In this document: positions 20,395 through 28,916 of the stretch, one piece after another
Layout of the letters: each line of letters begins with the position of its first letter
Position numbering within the stretch: the first letter of the stretch is position 1
Origin: Streptomyces profundus
Lineage (GTDB): Bacteria; Actinomycetota; Actinomycetes; Streptomycetales; Streptomycetaceae
Direction of reading: 5' to 3'
DNA: 64,000 bases
Assembly (NCBI RefSeq): GCF_020740535.1
Contig: NZ_CP082362.1
Span: 1,178,001 to 1,242,000 of the forward strand
Made by a program: the position numbers and the translations under genes
Notes under the pieces: generated by a model
Told to the model about the DNA's origin: nothing
Databases searched by the model: none
Seen by the model: the letters and a program-made list of their open reading frames with translations, nothing else

Positions 20395-20793
20395 TCACTC
20401 GTCGCGCGCGTCCCTGCGACGCTGCCAGCGGTCCTCGATCCGCGTCATCATGGACCGCCGTTTGGTGCCGCGCTGGCGGCGACCGCCCGTGGCCGGGCGG
20501 CCCTGCGGCTCGCCCTGTTGCACGGGCACCCTGCGCCATCCGGTGACCGCGATCACCGCGCAGCCGAGCATGATCAGAAAGCCGATCACGCTCAACCAGA
20601 TGAGCTGAGCGACCATGCCCCCCATGAGGAGGCCGATGCCCAGCACGAAGCCGGCGATCGCCTGGTAGACCCGCTTGCGCGTGACGGTGCGCAGCTCGGT
20701 GCCCTCAAGCGTTGTCGCGAATTTGGGATCTTCGGCGTACAGCGCGCGCTCCATTTGTTCGAGCATGCGCTGCTCGTGGTCCGAGAGCGGCAC
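20395..20793 (-). CDS. DUF3040 small membrane protein
   Basis: A 132-residue protein of the actinobacterial DUF3040 family: N-terminal MPLSDHEQRMLEQMERALYAEDPKFA, two adjacent membrane helices at about 44-84, and a basic C-terminal tail rich in Arg. GTG 20793 is preceded by GGAGGA. The function of the family is unknown. The 203-bp gap behind it contains no other supported gene, so its leader may be long. Confidence 0.88.
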   Translation of the reverse strand: MPLSDHEQRMLEQMERALYAEDPKFATTLEGTELRTVTRKRVYQAIAGFVLGIGLLMGGMVAQLIWLSVIGFLIMLGCAVIAVTGWRRVPVQQGEPQGRPATGGRRQRGTKRRSMMTRIEDRWQRRRDARDE

Positions 20794-20996
20794 GGAGTCC
20801 TCCTACTCGTCGGTCGCGGTGGCGACCGTTTCCGACCCTTCAAGGATAGGCAGGTAAGTGTTCCTGTGAAACCCACCCCTGTACGCCAATATCGCCCACC
20901 AACCAGCACGCGGGACACCCCGGGGATGGTCCTCTTCTTCCCCTGGTTGCCATCGGTCATGCCGGAGGGCTGATCCCGATGATACGAGGAGTCTGG

Positions 20997-21794
20997 CTAT
21001 GCTTCGCCCGGAAGCTCGGCCAACACATGGAGCTGTCCCGCCACCGCCTGAAAGGCCGGGTGCGCGGCGGCCTCCGCCTCCAGGCGGGCGAGCGCCTCCA
21101 CGCCGTCCGACGCCCCGTCCAGCAGGGTGCCGGGCAGCAGGTCGGCGAAGATCCGCACCCCGTGCACCTGGCCGGGCACCAGGCCGGCGCCGGTGACGAG
21201 CGTGGTGAGCCGCGCCACCGTGAAGCGGTGCGGCACCGGGTCCCCCGCGCCCCAGCGGCCGGCCGGGGCGGCGAGGGCCGTCCTGGCCTCCGTGAACCGG
21301 CCGGCGAGCGCCCGGGAGAGCACCGCCCCGCCGACGCCGGCCGTCAGCAGGCTCAGCGTGCCGCCGGCAGGGCGCAGCGCGCCGGAGACGGCGAGCAGGC
21401 CGGCGGCCGGATCGTCCACGTACTCCAGCACGCCGTGGCAGAGCACCAGATCGAACCCGCCGCGCCCGGCGACCTCCAACACGTCGTGGGTGTCGCCCTG
21501 GACCCCGCGCACGGCGTGGGCGACGCCCTTCTCCGCCGCTCTGCGCTCCAGGGCGAAGAGGGCGTCGGGGCTCGGATCGACCACCGTGACCCGGTGTCCG
21601 AGGCCGGCCACCGGGACGGCGAAGCTGCCGCTGCCGCCGCCCATGTCGAGGACCTCCAAGGAGGCGCTGCCGGCCCGCTCGGAGCGGTCCAGCAGTGCCC
21701 GCCGCAGGACATCCCACACCACCCCCGTACGCGATGTGGCGTGCGGCCCGGACAGCGGATCACCCGCGTGACGGGCGCTCGACTGTGACGGCAT
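20997..21794 (-). CDS. Class I SAM-dependent methyltransferase
   Basis: A 265-residue class I methyltransferase. Motif I is LDMGGGSGSFAVPVAG at about 48-63, followed by an acidic residue at the end of strand 2 (VVDPSPDALFALERRA) and the FDLVLCHGVLEYVDDP motif with post-II loop. Best guess from fold and sequence is a small-molecule or RNA methyltransferase of the CmoA/UbiG type; the substrate cannot be read from sequence. It lies between the DUF3040 and HEPN genes on the same strand, 43 bp after the HEPN gene. Confidence 0.87.
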   Translation of the reverse strand: MPSQSSARHAGDPLSGPHATSRTGVVWDVLRRALLDRSERAGSASLEVLDMGGGSGSFAVPVAGLGHRVTVVDPSPDALFALERRAAEKGVAHAVRGVQGDTHDVLEVAGRGGFDLVLCHGVLEYVDDPAAGLLAVSGALRPAGGTLSLLTAGVGGAVLSRALAGRFTEARTALAAPAGRWGAGDPVPHRFTVARLTTLVTGAGLVPGQVHGVRIFADLLPGTLLDGASDGVEALARLEAEAAAHPAFQAVAGQLHVLAELPGEA

Positions 21795-21837
21795 GGCGCG
21801 GGGCTCCTCGCTGTGACGGGGAAGGGGCTCCCCCAGC

Positions 21838-22308
21838 CTACTTCGCGGTCGACCCCCCGGCTCCGTGGTCGGCGCGCAGCACCGGCTGGCGCAGCAGCAT
21901 CTCCTCCACCAGGCGGAGGAAGAACCCGGCGGCGCGGCGCAGTTCGTCGGCGTCGGCCCGGGTGGCCACGCCTCGGATGCCGGCGTCTATCCGCGCCCGC
22001 CGCTCGGCGCTGGCCGCGAACAGGACGCTCCACTCCATCAGCTCGGGCGCCACCTCGGGCAGCACCTCCCAGACGCTGCGGATGCGCCGGCGGCCCCTGG
22101 GGGTGACCTCGGCCCGCGCGCGTACCGCGAGGACGGCGGCGGCGGCACGCAGCGCCGCGAGGTGCGCGGCGACGAACGCGTCGCCCGGATCGGGCGCCAC
22201 CGCCGCCTCGGCCAGGCCGCGTTCGGCCTGGGCCAGTAGATCGAGCGCGGCGGGGGGCGCGGGGGCCCGGCGCGGCACGGGGTGCACATCAGTCGGGAAT
22301 CCGGTCAT
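21838..22308 (-). CDS. SAV_6107-family HEPN domain protein
   Basis: A 156-residue all-helical protein resembling the streptomycete SAV_6107 HEPN family: an N-terminal helix pair (LDLLAQAERGLAEAAVAPDPGDAFVAAHLAALRAAAAVLA) and a C-terminal EVLPEVAPELMEWSVLFAASAERRARID region. The R-x4-6-H motif of RNase HEPN toxins is not visible, so nuclease activity is not predicted. ATG 22308 has GGAGG 6 nt upstream; a longer frame from 22332 lacks this. No nucleotidyltransferase partner is adjacent. Confidence 0.8.
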   Translation of the reverse strand: MTGFPTDVHPVPRRAPAPPAALDLLAQAERGLAEAAVAPDPGDAFVAAHLAALRAAAAVLAVRARAEVTPRGRRRIRSVWEVLPEVAPELMEWSVLFAASAERRARIDAGIRGVATRADADELRRAAGFFLRLVEEMLLRQPVLRADHGAGGSTAK

Positions 22309-22336
22309 GACGAGCCTCCAGTCAGTCGCCATTCAG

Positions 22337-22360
22337 CGGTCCAACGGTCCGACGGTTCCA
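22337..22360. repeat. Three tandem octamers upstream of the HEPN gene
   Basis: CGGTCCAA, CGGTCCGA and CGGTTCCA follow one another without spacer in the divergent HEPN/TetR gap, 29-52 bp before the HEPN start. The 8-bp spacing is short of a helical turn. Possible regulator repeat; no known site matched. Confidence 0.4.
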
Positions 22361-22376
22361 CGCGGTCAGCGCAGTT

Positions 22377-22398
22377 GTGCACATGGTGGCGCATGGCA
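22377..22398. promoter_or_regulatory. Candidate TetR operator (imperfect inverted repeat)
   Basis: GTGC-A-CATG and CATG-GCAC arms surround GTGGCG in the divergent gap, 50-71 bp before the tetR start. One base breaks the left arm. It is the best inverted repeat near a TetR-family gene that would normally autoregulate. Confidence 0.35.
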
Positions 22399-22447
22399 CT
22401 GACAATCCCCGGCGCACGGCTCTGGCCAGGGGAGAGACAATCGCTGC

Positions 22448-23071
22448 ATGACAGCTTCGAGCCCTCGGCGCAGCGCGACCCGACAGCGGCTCTACCGGGC
22501 CGCCGTCACTCTCTTCGCGGAGCAGGGCCTCTCCGCCACCACCGTCGAGCAGATCGCCGAACGGGCCGGCGTCGCCAAGGGGACCGTCTACTACAACTTC
22601 TCCAGCAAGACGGAGTTCTTCGAGGCGCTGCTGCGGGACGGGGTGGAGCCGCTGACGTCGGCGCTGCGGCGGTCGGCCGCGGCGGCGCCCGGCGGCGCGT
22701 TGGACGCGCTGGACGCGATGGCACGGGCTGGCCTGGTCTTCATCACCGACAACGCCGACTTCACCCGGCTGCTGGTGGCCGAGCAGTGGCGCACCAACCG
22801 GGCCTGGTATCCGAGCCTGTTGGCGGTGCGTCGGCAGGTGGCGGGGGTGGTGGAGGACGTGCTGGCCGACGGGGTGAAGTCCGGGGAGCTGCGCTCCGAC
22901 CTGGACATCGAGCTGATCTCGGGTGCCCTGGTCGGGATGGTGGTGCTGGGGGGCCTCGACTGGCTGACGTTCCATCCGGAGCGGGATCTGGAGGATGTGC
23001 GGCTGGCCCTGTCGACGGTGGTGCGGGGCAGGTTGGGCGAGGGCGGGCCGGCCGAGGGGGGCGCGCGATGA
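22448..23071 (+). CDS. TetR/AcrR-family transcriptional regulator
   Basis: A 207-residue regulator. The N-terminal helix-turn-helix is RQRLYRAAVTLFAEQGLSATTVEQIAERAGVAKGTVYYNFSSKTEFFEALL (about 12-62), followed by a helical ligand-binding domain. The stop overlaps the next gene's start (ATGA), so it is translationally coupled with the oxidoreductase and probably controls that operon. The ligand is unknown. Confidence 0.92.
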   Translation: MTASSPRRSATRQRLYRAAVTLFAEQGLSATTVEQIAERAGVAKGTVYYNFSSKTEFFEALLRDGVEPLTSALRRSAAAAPGGALDALDAMARAGLVFITDNADFTRLLVAEQWRTNRAWYPSLLAVRRQVAGVVEDVLADGVKSGELRSDLDIELISGALVGMVVLGGLDWLTFHPERDLEDVRLALSTVVRGRLGEGGPAEGGAR

Positions 23072-24525
23072 GCGACGGGGCCGAGGTGCGCGACGTCGTG
23101 GTGGTGGGCGCGGGGATGGGCGCCCTGGCCGCCTCGGCGCGGCTGGCGTCGGCCGGCCGCCGGGTGACGGTGGTCGAGCGCGGTGCCACCCACGGGGGCG
23201 CGGTGGGGCGGCTGGAGCGGGACGGGTTCGTCTTCGACACGGGGCCGGGGGTGCTGCATCTGCCGGCGGTCTGGCGAGACCTCTTCCTGAAGACCGCGCC
23301 GAGGGTCAGGGGGCGGCGCGGCGCCGGGGAGTTGGCGGAGTGTGTGCGCCTTGAGCGGTTGGCCGATCCCGCGGTCGAGCACTGGTTCGCGGACGGCACG
23401 GTGCTGCGGCTGCCGGGGTTCTCGCCCGGTGGGGTGCGGCGGGCCCTGGACGAGACGCTGGGGGCCGGTGCCGGCGAGCGGTGGGGGGCGCTGTTGGGGC
23501 GGGCCAGGGAGACCTGGGAGGCGACCAGGCGTCCGCTGCTGGAGGAGCCGCTGACCTCGGCGGGGGAGCGTGCGGCGCTGCTGCGCGATCCGTTTCCGGC
23601 GCGCCGGCGCGGGGTGTTGCGCCGGCGCGCGCCCACCCTGGCCGAGTTGGCCGGGGCCGAGCTCCGCGACAAGCGGTTGGCCTCGGTGCTGACCGGGCTC
23701 GTGCAGGAGTACGGCCTCGACCCGCGGCGGGCGCCGGCGAGCGCCGCCGTGCTGGCCTATGTCGAGCAGACCTTCGGCAGTTGGTATCCGGCGGGCGGGA
23801 TGCGGGCGTTGGCCGACGCGCTCCTCCAGCGCTGTCGGGAGCGCGGCGTGCGGTTCGAGTTCGGCGTCGAGGTCGAGGAGGTGCTGGCCGGGGAGGGCCG
23901 GGCGGCCGGCGTGCGGCTGGCGGGCGGGGAGACGCTCGCTGCGGACGCGGTGGTGTGGGGCGCCGCGCGCCCGGGGGACGAGGCCGCCGGGCTCGGCAGG
24001 TTCAGCCTCTTCGTGGCCCTGGACGGCGCCCGCCCCGCCGGTGCCGCGCACCGCGCGGTGCTGCACGGGGAGGGGCCGGCGATCTCCGTGCTGCGCCCGG
24101 ACGACGCCGCGCTGTGGCCGGGCCCCGAGGGGCATACGGCGGTGCTCTCGACACTGGTGCCGGCGCATGGCCCCGGCGGAGTGGACTGGACGGCGCCCGA
24201 GGTCGCGAAGGCGCAGGCCGAGCGGCTGTTGGACGCCGCCGACGCGGCCGGTCTCGCGCCGCGCGCGCGGATGCGGTGGCATCTCTCGCGCACGCCCAGG
24301 GATGTCGAACGGGACACCGGGGTGCCCGGCGGCGCGGTGCGCCCGCCGGCGCTCGCCGGGGCGGACGGGGCGTTCCTGGCCGCGCCCAACACGGGGCGGC
24401 TGGCGGGCGCCTACCGGGTGGGGGGCCTGGCCCACCCGGGCGGCGGGCTGGCGCACGCGGGGATGTCGGGGGCGTTGGCGGCCGGGCTGATCGTGGAGGG
24501 CCAGGACTGGCGCGGCTCGTACTGA
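23068..24525 (+). CDS. Phytoene desaturase-like FAD oxidoreductase
   Basis: A 485-residue FAD/NAD(P)-binding amine-oxidase-fold protein. The dinucleotide motif VVVGAGMGALAASARLASAGRRVTVVE lies at about 11-37, and the second FAD contact near the C-terminus is RVGGLAHPGGGLAHAGMSG. It resembles carotenoid desaturases/isomerases, but no phytoene synthase or other carotenoid gene is nearby, so the substrate is open. Its ATG overlaps the tetR stop. Confidence 0.83.
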   Translation: MSDGAEVRDVVVVGAGMGALAASARLASAGRRVTVVERGATHGGAVGRLERDGFVFDTGPGVLHLPAVWRDLFLKTAPRVRGRRGAGELAECVRLERLADPAVEHWFADGTVLRLPGFSPGGVRRALDETLGAGAGERWGALLGRARETWEATRRPLLEEPLTSAGERAALLRDPFPARRRGVLRRRAPTLAELAGAELRDKRLASVLTGLVQEYGLDPRRAPASAAVLAYVEQTFGSWYPAGGMRALADALLQRCRERGVRFEFGVEVEEVLAGEGRAAGVRLAGGETLAADAVVWGAARPGDEAAGLGRFSLFVALDGARPAGAAHRAVLHGEGPAISVLRPDDAALWPGPEGHTAVLSTLVPAHGPGGVDWTAPEVAKAQAERLLDAADAAGLAPRARMRWHLSRTPRDVERDTGVPGGAVRPPALAGADGAFLAAPNTGRLAGAYRVGGLAHPGGGLAHAGMSGALAAGLIVEGQDWRGSY

Positions 24526-24623
24526 GCGGCCGGCGCCCCCGAACGCGGCCGAGGATGGCCGGAAAGCTCCGTGGATCGGCTCAACCGCGCGGGCTCGGGC
24601 AGTCGTTCAGCGGCGGCGGCGGT

Positions 24624-25538
24624 TCAGTAGCGGCCGTCGTTGTTGTAGTAGTAGCCCTGCCCCGAGGAGTCGTAGCCGGTCTGCTGGGGGTAGCCCTCGG
24701 GCTGCTGCTGCGCCCAGCCGTAGCCCTCGGCGTCGTCGGGCGCGGGCTCGCGCTGCTGGGGGACCCAGACGCCGCCGGGCGGGGTCTCCTGGTAGGTGGG
24801 GGTGCCGCCGCCCTGGCCCCACTGGCCGCCGACGGACGACTCGTCGGTGTAGCCGGGGGGTTCGGCGCCGCCGAACCCGGTGGGCTGGCCCAGCTGGTCG
24901 GCCTGCGCCGCGTACTCCCCCGAGCCCTCCCAGCCGGTCTGGTAGCCGTAGCCGTCGGTGCCGCCCGCCAGATACTGCCCCTGCTCGGTGTAGCCGGTGG
25001 CCGCCGCGTAGTTCTCCTGGTAGGCGCCGGGGTAGGGCTCGCCGTAGGACGCCTCGGCCGCCGGCTCCCGGTAGCCCTCCTGGTAGGGCTCGGCGTAGGG
25101 CTGTCCGCCGTATATCTCGCCGCCGAACTCCGCGCCGGCGTACGCCGGTTCGGCGCTCTCCGGGGCCTCGGACGGGGCGGGGGGCGGCGGGGGCGGGAAG
25201 GGCGGGGCGCCGTGCTCGCCCGCCTCCTCGCCGGCCGGCTCCTCCTCGCCCCTGGACGCCCGGCGGCGCCGGCTGGTGCCGGGCTTGCCGCCCAGCGCCC
25301 AGCCGGTGGAGAAGCCCCGGCGGAAGGAGAGCGTGACAAAGGTCTGACCGGTGGCGAAGGCCGCGGCGCCGAGGGCGATGACCGGCACCGCGTTGACCAA
25401 CACCCCGATCACCACGCCGAGGAAGCCGAAGAAGGCGACCAATCGCCAGCGCAGCCGCGCCTTGTACTGGAGCAGGACCTCACCGAGCAGCCACAGGGCG
25501 ACGAAGCCAAACGCGATGTAGAGGACCGTCCAGCCCAT
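24624..25538 (-). CDS. Membrane protein with Tyr/Gln/Gly-rich tail
   Basis: A 304-residue protein of unknown function. Residues 1-75 form about three membrane helices (VLYIAFGFVALWLLGEVLL, LVAFFGFLGVVIGVLV, VIALGAAAFATGQTFVTL). After a basic stretch and a run of eight prolines, residues from about 130 to the end are a low-complexity domain dominated by Tyr, Gly, Gln, Glu and Pro, with repeated YxEPY and GY motifs and an end of GYYYNNDGRY. ATG 25538 has GGAGAGGGG upstream. It follows metF by only 21 bp and is probably co-transcribed. Confidence 0.85.
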   Translation of the reverse strand: MGWTVLYIAFGFVALWLLGEVLLQYKARLRWRLVAFFGFLGVVIGVLVNAVPVIALGAAAFATGQTFVTLSFRRGFSTGWALGGKPGTSRRRRASRGEEEPAGEEAGEHGAPPFPPPPPPAPSEAPESAEPAYAGAEFGGEIYGGQPYAEPYQEGYREPAAEASYGEPYPGAYQENYAAATGYTEQGQYLAGGTDGYGYQTGWEGSGEYAAQADQLGQPTGFGGAEPPGYTDESSVGGQWGQGGGTPTYQETPPGGVWVPQQREPAPDDAEGYGWAQQQPEGYPQQTGYDSSGQGYYYNNDGRY

Positions 25539-25559
25539 TACGCCCCTCTCCGCACAGAG

Positions 25560-26486
25560 TCAGGACCGCGTGTGCAGCCCCAGGTTCTTGTAGACGTCCA
25601 GCGTTGCCGTGGAGTGGCTCGACGTGTTCAGCGTGATGAAGTGCAGGCCAGGAATGTCCTCGTCCATCAGCCGCGCACACAACTCGGTGGCGAACTCGAT
25701 CCCGACCGAGCGTACAGCTATCGGGTCGTCCTTGACCGCGAGGATGCGCCTTTTCAACTCGGCGGGAAACGCGGTGTTGCTGAGCTGCTGGAACCGCTCG
25801 ATCTGCCGCACGTGGGTGATCGGCATGATCTCGGGGATGATCGGCGTCTCACACCCCGCGGCGGCCACGCGCTCGCGCAGCCGGAGGTAGTCCTCCGGGT
25901 AGAAGAACATCTGGGTGAGCGCGAAGTCGGCGCCGGCGCGGCACTTGGCCACGAAGTGGCGGATGTCGGTCTCCCAGTCGGTGGACCTGGGGTGCATCTC
26001 GGGGAACGCGGCGACGCCCACACAGAAGTCGCCCGACTCCTTGATCAGCCGCACCAGCTCGGCGGCGTAGGTGACGCCCTCGGGGTGTCTGATCCACTCC
26101 CCCATCGGGTCGCCGGGCGGATCGCCGCGCAGCGCCAGCATGTTGCGGATGCCGGCGTCGGCGTACTGGCCGATGATGTTGCGGAGTTCGGAGACGGAGT
26201 GCTGGACGGCGGTGAGATGCGCCACCGGGGTCAGCGTGGTCTCGGTGGCGATGCGCTCGGTGGCCCGCACCGTCCGCTCCCGCGAACCGCCGCCGGCGCC
26301 ATAGGTGACGGAGACGAATGTGGGGCCGACGGCCTCCACTCGCCTGATGGCGTTCCACAGCGTCTGCTCGCCCCGTGCGGTCTTGGGCGGTGAGAACTCG
26401 AAGGAGAATGATCGCTTGCCGGCGGCGAGCAGATCACGGACGGTCGCGGCGCGATCCGACATGGTGCTGGGAATCCCTAGGGCCAT
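25560..26486 (-). CDS. metF: Methylenetetrahydrofolate reductase MetF
   Basis: MetF reduces 5,10-methylene-THF to 5-methyl-THF for methionine synthesis, using FAD. The 308-residue TIM-barrel protein shows SFEFSPPKT near the N-terminus, [34 protein letters not shown], the FAD/folate motif [21 protein letters not shown] and [16 protein letters not shown] at 26493-26498 ends 6 nt before ATG 26486 and there is no Shine-Dalgarno, so a leaderless promoter inside the end of thiE is possible besides read-through from thiE (9 bp away). Confidence 0.96.
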   Translation of the reverse strand: MALGIPSTMSDRAATVRDLLAAGKRSFSFEFSPPKTARGEQTLWNAIRRVEAVGPTFVSVTYGAGGGSRERTVRATERIATETTLTPVAHLTAVQHSVSELRNIIGQYADAGIRNMLALRGDPPGDPMGEWIRHPEGVTYAAELVRLIKESGDFCVGVAAFPEMHPRSTDWETDIRHFVAKCRAGADFALTQMFFYPEDYLRLRERVAAAGCETPIIPEIMPITHVRQIERFQQLSNTAFPAELKRRILAVKDDPIAVRSVGIEFATELCARLMDEDIPGLHFITLNTSSHSTATLDVYKNLGLHTRS

Positions 26487-26495
26487 GCCAGCAGG

Positions 26496-27164
26496 CTACC
26501 CAGCGCCCCGGCTCGGCGGGGGTGTCGTCCGGGAGTCGGACGCCCGACGGAGACGGCGCGCGAACGAGGCGGCGGCGGCGCCCGGATCGTCGGCCTCCGT
26601 GATCGCCCGCACCACGACGACCCGCTGTGCGCCGGCGTCCAGCACCGCGTCCAGTCGCTCGGCGTCGATGCCACCGATGGCGAACCAGGGCAGCGTCGGG
26701 TTCAGCGACGCGGCATGGCGGACCAGCGAGAGCCCTGGCGCCGGGCGTCCCGGCTTGGTGGGCGTGGGCCAGCAGGGACCGACGCAGAAGTATCCGACCT
26801 CGGGATCGGCCAGCGCCGCCGCCACCTCGTCGGGGGTGTGGGTGGAACGGCCGATCAGCGGGCCCTCGCCCAGGACGGCCCGGGCGGCCGGCACCGGCAG
26901 GTCTCCCTGCCCGAGGTGCAGCACATCGGAGCCGGCTGCGTGCGCCACATCGGCCCGGTCGTTGACCGCGAGCAGCCGGCCGTGCCGCCGGCAGGCGTCG
27001 GCGAAGACCTGGAGGTACTCCAGCTCCTCGGCCGCCTCCAGCTCCTTGTCACGCAGCTGGACGATGTCCACGCCGCCGGCCAGCACGGCGTCGAGAAAGG
27101 CGGGCAGGTCCCCCTGCCGCCGGCGGGCGTCCGTGCAGAGATAGAGCCGCGCGTCGGCGAGCAT
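26496..27164 (-). CDS. thiE: Thiamine phosphate synthase ThiE
   Basis: ThiE couples HMP-PP and thiazole phosphate to thiamine phosphate. The 222-residue TIM-barrel has [58 protein letters not shown] and [27 protein letters not shown] precedes the ATG. The C-terminal 20 residues are basic and unconserved. It heads the run thiE-metF-membrane protein; no TPP riboswitch is seen here, unlike in front of thiO. Confidence 0.94.
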   Translation of the reverse strand: MLADARLYLCTDARRRQGDLPAFLDAVLAGGVDIVQLRDKELEAAEELEYLQVFADACRRHGRLLAVNDRADVAHAAGSDVLHLGQGDLPVPAARAVLGEGPLIGRSTHTPDEVAAALADPEVGYFCVGPCWPTPTKPGRPAPGLSLVRHAASLNPTLPWFAIGGIDAERLDAVLDAGAQRVVVVRAITEADDPGAAAASFARRLRRASDSRTTPPPSRGAG

Positions 27165-27186
27165 GGCGATCCCCCCTGAGGGTGGC

Positions 27187-27218
27187 GCCGGTGGCGGTGG
27201 CGGGCCACCGCCACCGGC
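27187..27218 (-). terminator. Strong hairpin after the Rv2175c-family gene
   Basis: A perfect 14-bp stem (27187-27200 with 27205-27218) closes a 4-nt loop 8 nt after the stop of the gene at 27226. It also lies in the leader of thiE, so it may separate the two transcripts or attenuate read-through. Confidence 0.7.
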
Positions 27219-27225
27219 TGGTGGC

Positions 27226-27591
27226 TTACACGGCGAGCGCCTGGGCGCGACGCTTCACCTCCGTGCCACGATTCTCCCGCAGGGCCTGCGCCGGGGTGCC
27301 GGGGAGGCTGTCATCCGGTGTGAAGAGCCACTCCAGCATCTCCTCGTCGGTGAATCCGTCGTCCCGCAGCAGCGTGAGGGTGCCGGCGAGGCCACGGACG
27401 ACCTTCCCCTCGCCGATGAAGGCGGCGGGCACCTGGAGGACGCGGTTCTCGCCACGGCGCACCGCGATCACCTGCCCCTCCCTGACCAGCTGACGGACCC
27501 GGGTCACCTCGATGTCGAGCTCCTCGGCGATGTCGGGGAGGGTGAGCCAGGCGGGGATGAGCGCGTCTGTCTTCGCATCAATCTCGGTCAC
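27226..27591 (-). CDS. Rv2175c-family DNA-binding protein
   Basis: A 121-residue protein with a winged helix-turn-helix ([40 protein letters not shown], about 17-56) and a helical C-terminal domain ([16 protein letters not shown]). It belongs to the family of mycobacterial Rv2175c, which binds DNA and is phosphorylated by the kinase PknL encoded next to it. Here the PASTA kinase lies 10 kb away on the other strand. The Thr-rich N-terminus [20 protein letters not shown] could carry the phospho-site. The start is GTG 27591. Confidence 0.88.
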   Translation of the reverse strand: MTEIDAKTDALIPAWLTLPDIAEELDIEVTRVRQLVREGQVIAVRRGENRVLQVPAAFIGEGKVVRGLAGTLTLLRDDGFTDEEMLEWLFTPDDSLPGTPAQALRENRGTEVKRRAQALAV

Positions 27592-27623
27592 CCCTCAAGC
27601 GTGCCATCTTCCACTGACAGCCG

Positions 27624-28823
27624 TCAGCGCACGGCCGCCTTGAGGGGGACGTCCGGGTCGACGAGCCGGTCGGGATCGACCGGGACGCCGCGCCCGATCA
27701 GCCGCCTGGCCTGCGCCAGATCGCGCGGGCGGTCCACGGCGAGGACGGCGGTGAGCCGGTCGTCGCGCGTCCAGCAGACGCTCCAGGTGGCGTCCGCGGC
27801 CGGGTCGCCGCGCCACAGCGGCCGGTCGCCGGCGTCGGGGCGGCCCACGAACTGGAGATGGCGGCCGAACTGGGTGGACCAGAAGTACGGCACCGGATCG
27901 TGGCCGGCCCGCTCGCCCAGCAGGGTGGCCGCCACCGTGCGGGCGCCGACCAGGGCGTTGTCCCAGTGGTGCACGGCGAGCCGGCGGCCGAAGCGGGCGG
28001 AGGGGTAGGAGGCGCAGTCGCCGACCGCGTAGACGCCGGGCACCCCGGTGGCCAGCGCGGCGTCCGCGCGCACCGAGCCGTCGGGGTCGAGCGGGACGCC
28101 GGAGCCGGCCAGCCACTCCGTGTCGGCGCGGGAGCCGATGCCGACCAGGACGGCGTCCCCGCGCAGCACCGTGCCGTCGGCCAGCTCCACCTCGCCGTCC
28201 CGCACGGCGGTCACCGGCCGTCCGGTGCGCAGCTCGGCGCCGGCCTGGGCGTACCAGGCGCGCATGGGGGCGGTGACCTCGGCCGGCAGCGTGCCGGCCA
28301 GGGGATGCTCGCCCGCCTCCACCACCGTGACCTGGCAGCCAGCGGCGCGCGCCGCGCCGGCCACCTCGGCGCCGATCCAGCCGGCGCCGACGATCACCAG
28401 GCTGCCGCGGGCGTCCAGCACCGCCCGGAGACGCTCGGCGTCGTCCCTGGTGCGCAGGGTCCACACCCGCGCCAGGCCATCGGTGCCGGGGAGGCGCACC
28501 GCGCGGGCCCCGCAGGCCAGGACGAGGGCGTCGTAGCGCAGCTCTCCGGCGTCCGTCTCCAACCGCCGTTCCCCGGCGTCGAGTCGGGTGGCGGTGCGGC
28601 CCGGCGTCAGCGTGATGTCGAGGGCCTCGAAGTCGATGTCGAGGTCCAGCGGCGCCGGCTGGCCGAGGAGCAGTTCCTTGGAGAGCGGCGGCCGGTCGTA
28701 GGGGCGGTGCGGCTCGGCGCCGAGCAGGGTCACCCGGCCGCGCCAGCCTCCTTCGCGCAGCGCGCGGGCCGTGGTGGCCCCCGCCAGTCCGGCTCCGACG
28801 ATCACGACGTGTCCCTGAGTCAC
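27624..28823 (-). CDS. FAD-dependent NAD(P)H:ferredoxin-type reductase
   Basis: A 399-residue pyridine nucleotide-disulphide oxidoreductase of the ferredoxin/rubredoxin reductase type. It has the FAD motif HVVIVGAGLAGATTARALRE (5-24), the NAD(P) motif SLVIVGAGWIGAEVAGAA (about 141-158), GVYAVGDCA binding FAD, and a small C-terminal reductase domain. No ferredoxin gene is adjacent. TAGGCT at 28830-28835 ends 6 nt before GTG 28823 and no Shine-Dalgarno is seen, suggesting a leaderless mRNA. Confidence 0.87.
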   Translation of the reverse strand: MTQGHVVIVGAGLAGATTARALREGGWRGRVTLLGAEPHRPYDRPPLSKELLLGQPAPLDLDIDFEALDITLTPGRTATRLDAGERRLETDAGELRYDALVLACGARAVRLPGTDGLARVWTLRTRDDAERLRAVLDARGSLVIVGAGWIGAEVAGAARAAGCQVTVVEAGEHPLAGTLPAEVTAPMRAWYAQAGAELRTGRPVTAVRDGEVELADGTVLRGDAVLVGIGSRADTEWLAGSGVPLDPDGSVRADAALATGVPGVYAVGDCASYPSARFGRRLAVHHWDNALVGARTVAATLLGERAGHDPVPYFWSTQFGRHLQFVGRPDAGDRPLWRGDPAADATWSVCWTRDDRLTAVLAVDRPRDLAQARRLIGRGVPVDPDRLVDPDVPLKAAVR

Positions 28824-28916
28824 GCCGCCAGCCTACGAGGGCGCCTGAGGGGTTCCGGTCCTCCCCACCGCCGCCCGGCCGTCGATGGGGCGGGAGAGCG
28901 AGGGTATAAAGGCTGG

